A program made the translations under genes and the position numbers. 7,378 nt of DNA from CAMEON01 sp045128275 (GTDB lineage Bacteria > Bacillota > Clostridia > Oscillospirales > CAG-272): positions 1 through 7,378 of the forward strand of contig JBGVRH010000082.1 in the NCBI GenBank assembly GCA_045128275.1, written 5' to 3'. Within the stretch, counting starts at the first letter, position 1. Each line of letters starts with the position of its first letter. This document shows positions 4,920 through 7,378 of the stretch, piece after piece. The notes beneath the pieces are model-generated. The model made no database searches and had not been told where the DNA came from. It saw only the letters and a program-made list of their open reading frames with translations.

Positions 4920-6529
4920 TGCCTTCTACTATGCAACCCGCATCGGCGGGCGACGTGAAGCGGATGATCCTGGCCTTTAGCAAGGGCAAAATGGGGAAGG
5001 ACGGCCAGGACGGCTACACCCCTGTCCCGGGTGTAGACTACCCCACCTTTGAGCAGGTAGACAGCTACATCGCCGCCGAGCTGGCCAAGCGCAACCAGTT
5101 CGTACCCATCCCTGCCGCCTCGGTGGAGGGTATGACCGACACCACCAAAATCTACTATCTGACCGCCACGGGAGAGCTGTATGCCTATGCTCCCACCCAA
5201 GTCACGGTCGGGGGCTACGAGGATCTGGCCGACCATACCTCCGAGGACTGGAACGGCTCATCCCGCTTCAATGCCTCTGCGGCGATCTCGGCGGCTGTGT
5301 ATGACAAGACGGTCTCCTTTGTCTCCAATGCGATCCCTGTGAAGCCCGACAGCGAGATTTACATCAAGAATGTGACCGCACCCACCAGAACCGACTCGGC
5401 GGCGACACAGTTTTCTGCCGTCCTGTATGATGAGGGAGGGAACATCCTCAACAATGGCAAACAGCCCATGATCCTCAAAGAGGTGCCCGGTAGCGGTTTT
5501 ACGGTGACCGCGGTCAATCAATGCTGGAATGCCGTGACCCTCATGGCGGACGGCTCCTACAAGTGGCGGGTCGGCGCAAGCAACAGCGGAGCCAACACCT
5601 ACGCGGCAGTCGCGTATATTCGCGTGGCGGGCATGGCGACCTCCTCCTATGGGGATGTCATCATCACCGTGGACGAGCCCATCGCAGAGCCTACCATCGA
5701 GACCGTCTACAAGTGGGCGGGAACTGGTCACTTTATCTCTTCCGAGGAGGCGATCACCGCCCTGGAGAGCCGTGTCAACGAGCTGGAGGATAAGACCGAG
5801 GAACTGGAGGTCACCGTCGCCCGACTGAAGACCAACTCGTCTATCTCCATGCAGTCGGGGGCGGTGTGGTACGCCTTCGGCGACTCCATCACCGAGGGGT
5901 ATATCAGCTATCTGGAGGAAGACGGAACGGCATCGTCCAAACTGGAGTCAGCAAACCAGCACAGCTGGGTATACACGGTCGCCAAGCTCAACGGCTATGA
6001 TCTGACCAACTACGGTGTGGGCGGCTCGGGCTACGCCTACGGCAAGAGCGGCGTCACCACCGCGAGAGAGCAGGTGGACGCGGTGGACTTCACGGGGTGT
6101 GACCTTGTTACCTTCGCATGGGGCTGCAATGACTGGAAGTACAACGCAGGCCCTATCGGCACCAAGGACGACGATAAGGACACCGCTACCACCACCTGCG
6201 CCGCCCTGAAGTGGTGCATCGAGAGGGTGCTATCCCAGAATCCCCTCTGCAAGATCCTGGTCATCACGCCCATCAACGTGAAGCGCGGCACCTTCGAGGG
6301 GAATTACGGTCTGTCCTACGAGATGACCAACACAGGCACCCTTCAGGACGTATACGACGCCATTGTGAGCGTCTGCGAGTCCTACGGCATCGAGTACATC
6401 GACATGACCCACTCGTCTGTGGTCAACAGATCCAACATCTCCGCCCTGCTCTTGGATACGGTGCATCCCACGCCCGAGGCTTACGCGGCTATGGGCAAGG
6501 AGCTGGCCAGGAAGATCAATTTTGCGTAA
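4919..6529 (+). CDS. Phage tail-fibre-like protein with C-terminal SGNH/GDSL hydrolase domain
   Basis: This 536-aa protein combines a phage tail-like stalk with an esterase. Residues 24-43 (MGKDGQDGYTPVPGVDYPTF) resemble the short Gly-Asp-Gly segments of Bacillota phage tail fibres. Residues about 60-265 are rich in beta structure and could form a binding domain. Residues 277-304 form a heptad-rich coiled coil, suggesting trimerisation. The SGNH hydrolase domain (about 316-536) is complete: block I GDSITEG with Ser323, block II GVGGSG (366-371), block III WGCND with Asn404, and block V DTVHP with Asp513 and His516. Such enzymes deacetylate or cleave esters on glycans. There is no signal peptide, which fits assembly into a phage-like particle and not classical secretion. 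It overlaps the 82-aa gene by one base, and a purine-rich binding site lies at 4902-4912. No other phage genes are nearby. Confidence 0.9.
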   Translation: MPSTMQPASAGDVKRMILAFSKGKMGKDGQDGYTPVPGVDYPTFEQVDSYIAAELAKRNQFVPIPAASVEGMTDTTKIYYLTATGELYAYAPTQVTVGGYEDLADHTSEDWNGSSRFNASAAISAAVYDKTVSFVSNAIPVKPDSEIYIKNVTAPTRTDSAATQFSAVLYDEGGNILNNGKQPMILKEVPGSGFTVTAVNQCWNAVTLMADGSYKWRVGASNSGANTYAAVAYIRVAGMATSSYGDVIITVDEPIAEPTIETVYKWAGTGHFISSEEAITALESRVNELEDKTEELEVTVARLKTNSSISMQSGAVWYAFGDSITEGYISYLEEDGTASSKLESANQHSWVYTVAKLNGYDLTNYGVGGSGYAYGKSGVTTAREQVDAVDFTGCDLVTFAWGCNDWKYNAGPIGTKDDDKDTATTTCAALKWCIERVLSQNPLCKILVITPINVKRGTFEGNYGLSYEMTNTGTLQDVYDAIVSVCESYGIEYIDMTHSSVVNRSNISALLLDTVHPTPEAYAAMGKELARKINFA

Positions 6530-6536
6530 GGCTTCC

Positions 6537-6638
6537 ATGATAGAGTCGCAGTTCATCGACAGCATCCCGGCGGCCTTTGCCCCCCAGGATAAGAAGGAGT
6601 ACGCGCTGATGACAGCAGGGGAGGCGGCCATTGTCTGA
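6537..6638 (+). CDS. 33-aa ORF downstream of the SGNH gene, possible remnant
   Basis: An ATG eight bases after the SGNH stop, with TAAGG (6527-6531) overlapping that stop as a possible binding site, opens a frame of 33 codons. It contains SIPAAFAPQDKKEYALM and shows no recognised family. It may be a real small gene of the module, the truncated start of a lost gene, or chance. It does not resemble the XkdX-type short proteins often found next to tail genes. The DNA from 6639 to 6790 has no further coding potential that I can support. Confidence 0.25.
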   Translation: MIESQFIDSIPAAFAPQDKKEYALMTAGEAAIV

Positions 6639-6642
6639 ATGA

Positions 6643-6760
6643 GCGGGAAAGCACAGTCCCGTAAAAAGTCAAGGCTCACGGCAGTCAAGCCTGTATCCAT
6701 CTGAAGAACCCCGCATGGCTCGGTATGGGCTATGCGGGGCTTTCCCGTGACGGCGGGAGC
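6643..6760 (+). other. Putative structured 3' UTR with competing helices
   Basis: Several helices can form here. An outer helix pairs GCGGGAAAGC (6643-6652) with GCTTTCCCGT (6739-6748), ten pairs with one G-U. Inside it lie AGGCT/AGCCT (6672-6676 with 6688-6692) and the long hairpin of 6709-6739. The right arm of the outer helix can instead form a local hairpin, GCT plus CCCG (6739-6741, 6744-6747) with CGGG plus AGC (6754-6760), so the folds compete. It may be an attenuator-like 3' UTR, a small RNA, or chance in GC-rich DNA. Confidence 0.35.
6707..6743 (+). terminator. Probable terminator of the SGNH module
   Basis: A 13-bp stem with two wobble pairs (6709-6721 with 6727-6739, core CCCCGCAT/ATGCGGGG) closes the loop GGTAT. 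It is preceded by GAAGAA and followed only by CTTTCCC, a poor T-run. It lies between the SGNH module and the promoter of the lipoprotein gene, where a terminator is expected, but efficiency is uncertain. Confidence 0.55.
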
Positions 6761-6790
6761 CTCGGACATAAAAAACGGCGGGGAAACGGA

Positions 6791-6819
6791 TTGACTTTCC
6801 CACGGTTCTATGGTATAAT
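6791..6819 (+). promoter_or_regulatory. Extended -10 promoter of the lipoprotein gene
   Basis: TTGACT (6791-6796, five of six consensus bases) and a perfect TATAAT (6814-6819) are 17 bp apart, and a TGG directly before the -10 box gives an extended -10 element. The predicted start is near 6826, so the leader is only about 28 nt. Confidence 0.88.
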
Positions 6820-6827
6820 TGTTCTAT
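6805..6827. repeat. Direct repeat GTTCTAT flanking the -10 box
   Basis: GTTCTAT occurs at 6805-6811 and again at 6821-6827, 16 bp apart, on either side of the -10 hexamer. The position suits a repressor that binds direct repeats, but two 7-base copies may also be chance. Confidence 0.35.
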
Positions 6828-6853
6828 CCACAAGCCATGGGGAGGATTTTTTG

Positions 6854-7378
6854 ATGAAAGCGTATCTGCGTATACTATGTTTCCTGATGTCCGGTGCTCT
6901 TCTGTTCACCATGCTGACCGCCTGTGGCGGCGGCGTGACCGAAGCCCCCACCGAGGAACCCACCGAGGCTCCCACGGGAACCATCCCTGTGACCGATCCC
7001 TCCGAGGAGACAGAGCCTCCCGTCGACGAGCCTGAGATGGATCTGCCCGTGTTCCAGACGGGTGAGCTGACGCTCTCTGCCCCCGCCGATCTGTTCCCCG
7101 ACTTCAAGGAGGAGGAGAGCTTTGCCCATCAGCCCGCCGAGCGGATCGAGCTGTACGGGGAGGCCGAGCAGTTCAAGGAGTCCACCATGCCCTACGCCCA
7201 CATCCTGGCCGAGGAATTCGGGGGCGGGCGCATCATCCATACCCCCTGTGAGTACCCTGCGAAGGGGTGGGATCACACCTATTCCCTCACCTACAAGGTG
7301 AATGCCCCCAAGGCTGGCTCCTATCGCCTGGTGGTGCTGGCCAGCGACCTGGAAAAGGAGTACACCAGCGACTTTTTC
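6854..7378 (+). CDS. Lipoprotein of unknown function, 3' end beyond the window
   Basis: The frame is open from the ATG at 6854 to the window edge (175 codons seen, no stop). GGGGAGG (6839-6845) precedes the start. The N-terminus has Lys and Arg, a hydrophobic segment (about 7-22) and the lipobox LTAC with Cys24, so the protein should be lipid-anchored on the outer face of the membrane. GGG follows the cysteine, then a Thr/Pro/Glu-rich linker (about 28-60) typical of Gram-positive surface lipoproteins. The folded part starts near residue 65 and ends with strands like YSLTYKVNAPKAGSYRLVVL, a pattern seen in beta-sandwich ligand or carbohydrate binding domains; that assignment is only a guess. 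It has its own promoter and is probably independent of the SGNH module. Confidence 0.88.
   Translation, partial: MKAYLRILCFLMSGALLFTMLTACGGGVTEAPTEEPTEAPTGTIPVTDPSEETEPPVDEPEMDLPVFQTGELTLSAPADLFPDFKEEESFAHQPAERIELYGEAEQFKESTMPYAHILAEEFGGGRIIHTPCEYPAKGWDHTYSLTYKVNAPKAGSYRLVVLASDLEKEYTSDFF

Noticed and set aside
4919..6529. A diversity-generating retroelement target in the tail-fibre-like protein
   Set aside because: No template repeat copy of its 3' end and no reverse transcriptase are visible in the window, and the C-terminus is an SGNH fold, not a C-type lectin fold.
4646..6688. GGCAGTCAA at 4646-4654 and 6680-6688 as attachment-site repeats bounding the SGNH module
   Set aside because: Only nine bases match, they are inside transcribed leader and 3' regions, and no integrase is present; chance is likely.

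Overview
The window looks like a chromosomal piece of a GC-rich member of the Bacillota, most likely a gut-type member of class Clostridia (Oscillospirales or a related order). This rests on the DnaD-domain plus DnaI-type helicase loader pair, a Gram-positive redox repressor Rex, a lipoprotein with a Thr/Pro/Glu linker, very strong sigma-A-type promoters and AGGAG ribosome binding sites. No species can be named from the sequence alone.

Layout. Positions 1-165 hold no gene, only AT-rich DNA and a GC-rich palindromic block (56-101). A complete tRNA-Leu(UAG) gene lies on the minus strand (195-278) with its own perfect promoter (289-317) and a terminator just behind it (166-194). Facing away from it, a perfect TTGACA-17-TATAAT promoter (362-390) drives a plus-strand operon: tsaD (t6A tRNA modification), rex (NADH-sensing repressor), a DnaD-like replication initiation protein and a DnaI/DnaC-like helicase loader. 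The operon ends at a strong intrinsic terminator (4484-4515). Between tsaD and rex sits an array of five small hairpins with a period of about 22 nt.

A second transcription unit starts at another perfect promoter (4550-4578), whose spacer contains overlapping dyads. It has an A-rich leader with an 11-bp hairpin and a possible 23-codon leader ORF that overlaps the next start as ATGA. It then encodes an 82-aa protein and a 536-aa protein overlapping by one base. The larger protein has a phage tail-fibre-like N-terminus, a coiled coil and a complete SGNH/GDSL hydrolase domain. No other phage genes are visible, so this looks like a stand-alone, possibly domesticated, receptor-binding or tail-tip module. 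Its 3' region (6530-6790) holds a 33-codon ORF and a set of partly competing helices, including a probable terminator.

A third plus-strand unit starts at an extended -10 promoter (6791-6819) and encodes a lipoprotein that runs off the right edge.

How the genes fit together: tsaD, rex, dnaD and dnaI form a housekeeping operon combining tRNA modification, redox sensing and replication initiation. The SGNH module and the lipoprotein are separate units with surface or extracellular roles. The least explained parts are the hairpin array before rex and the regulatory leader of the SGNH module.
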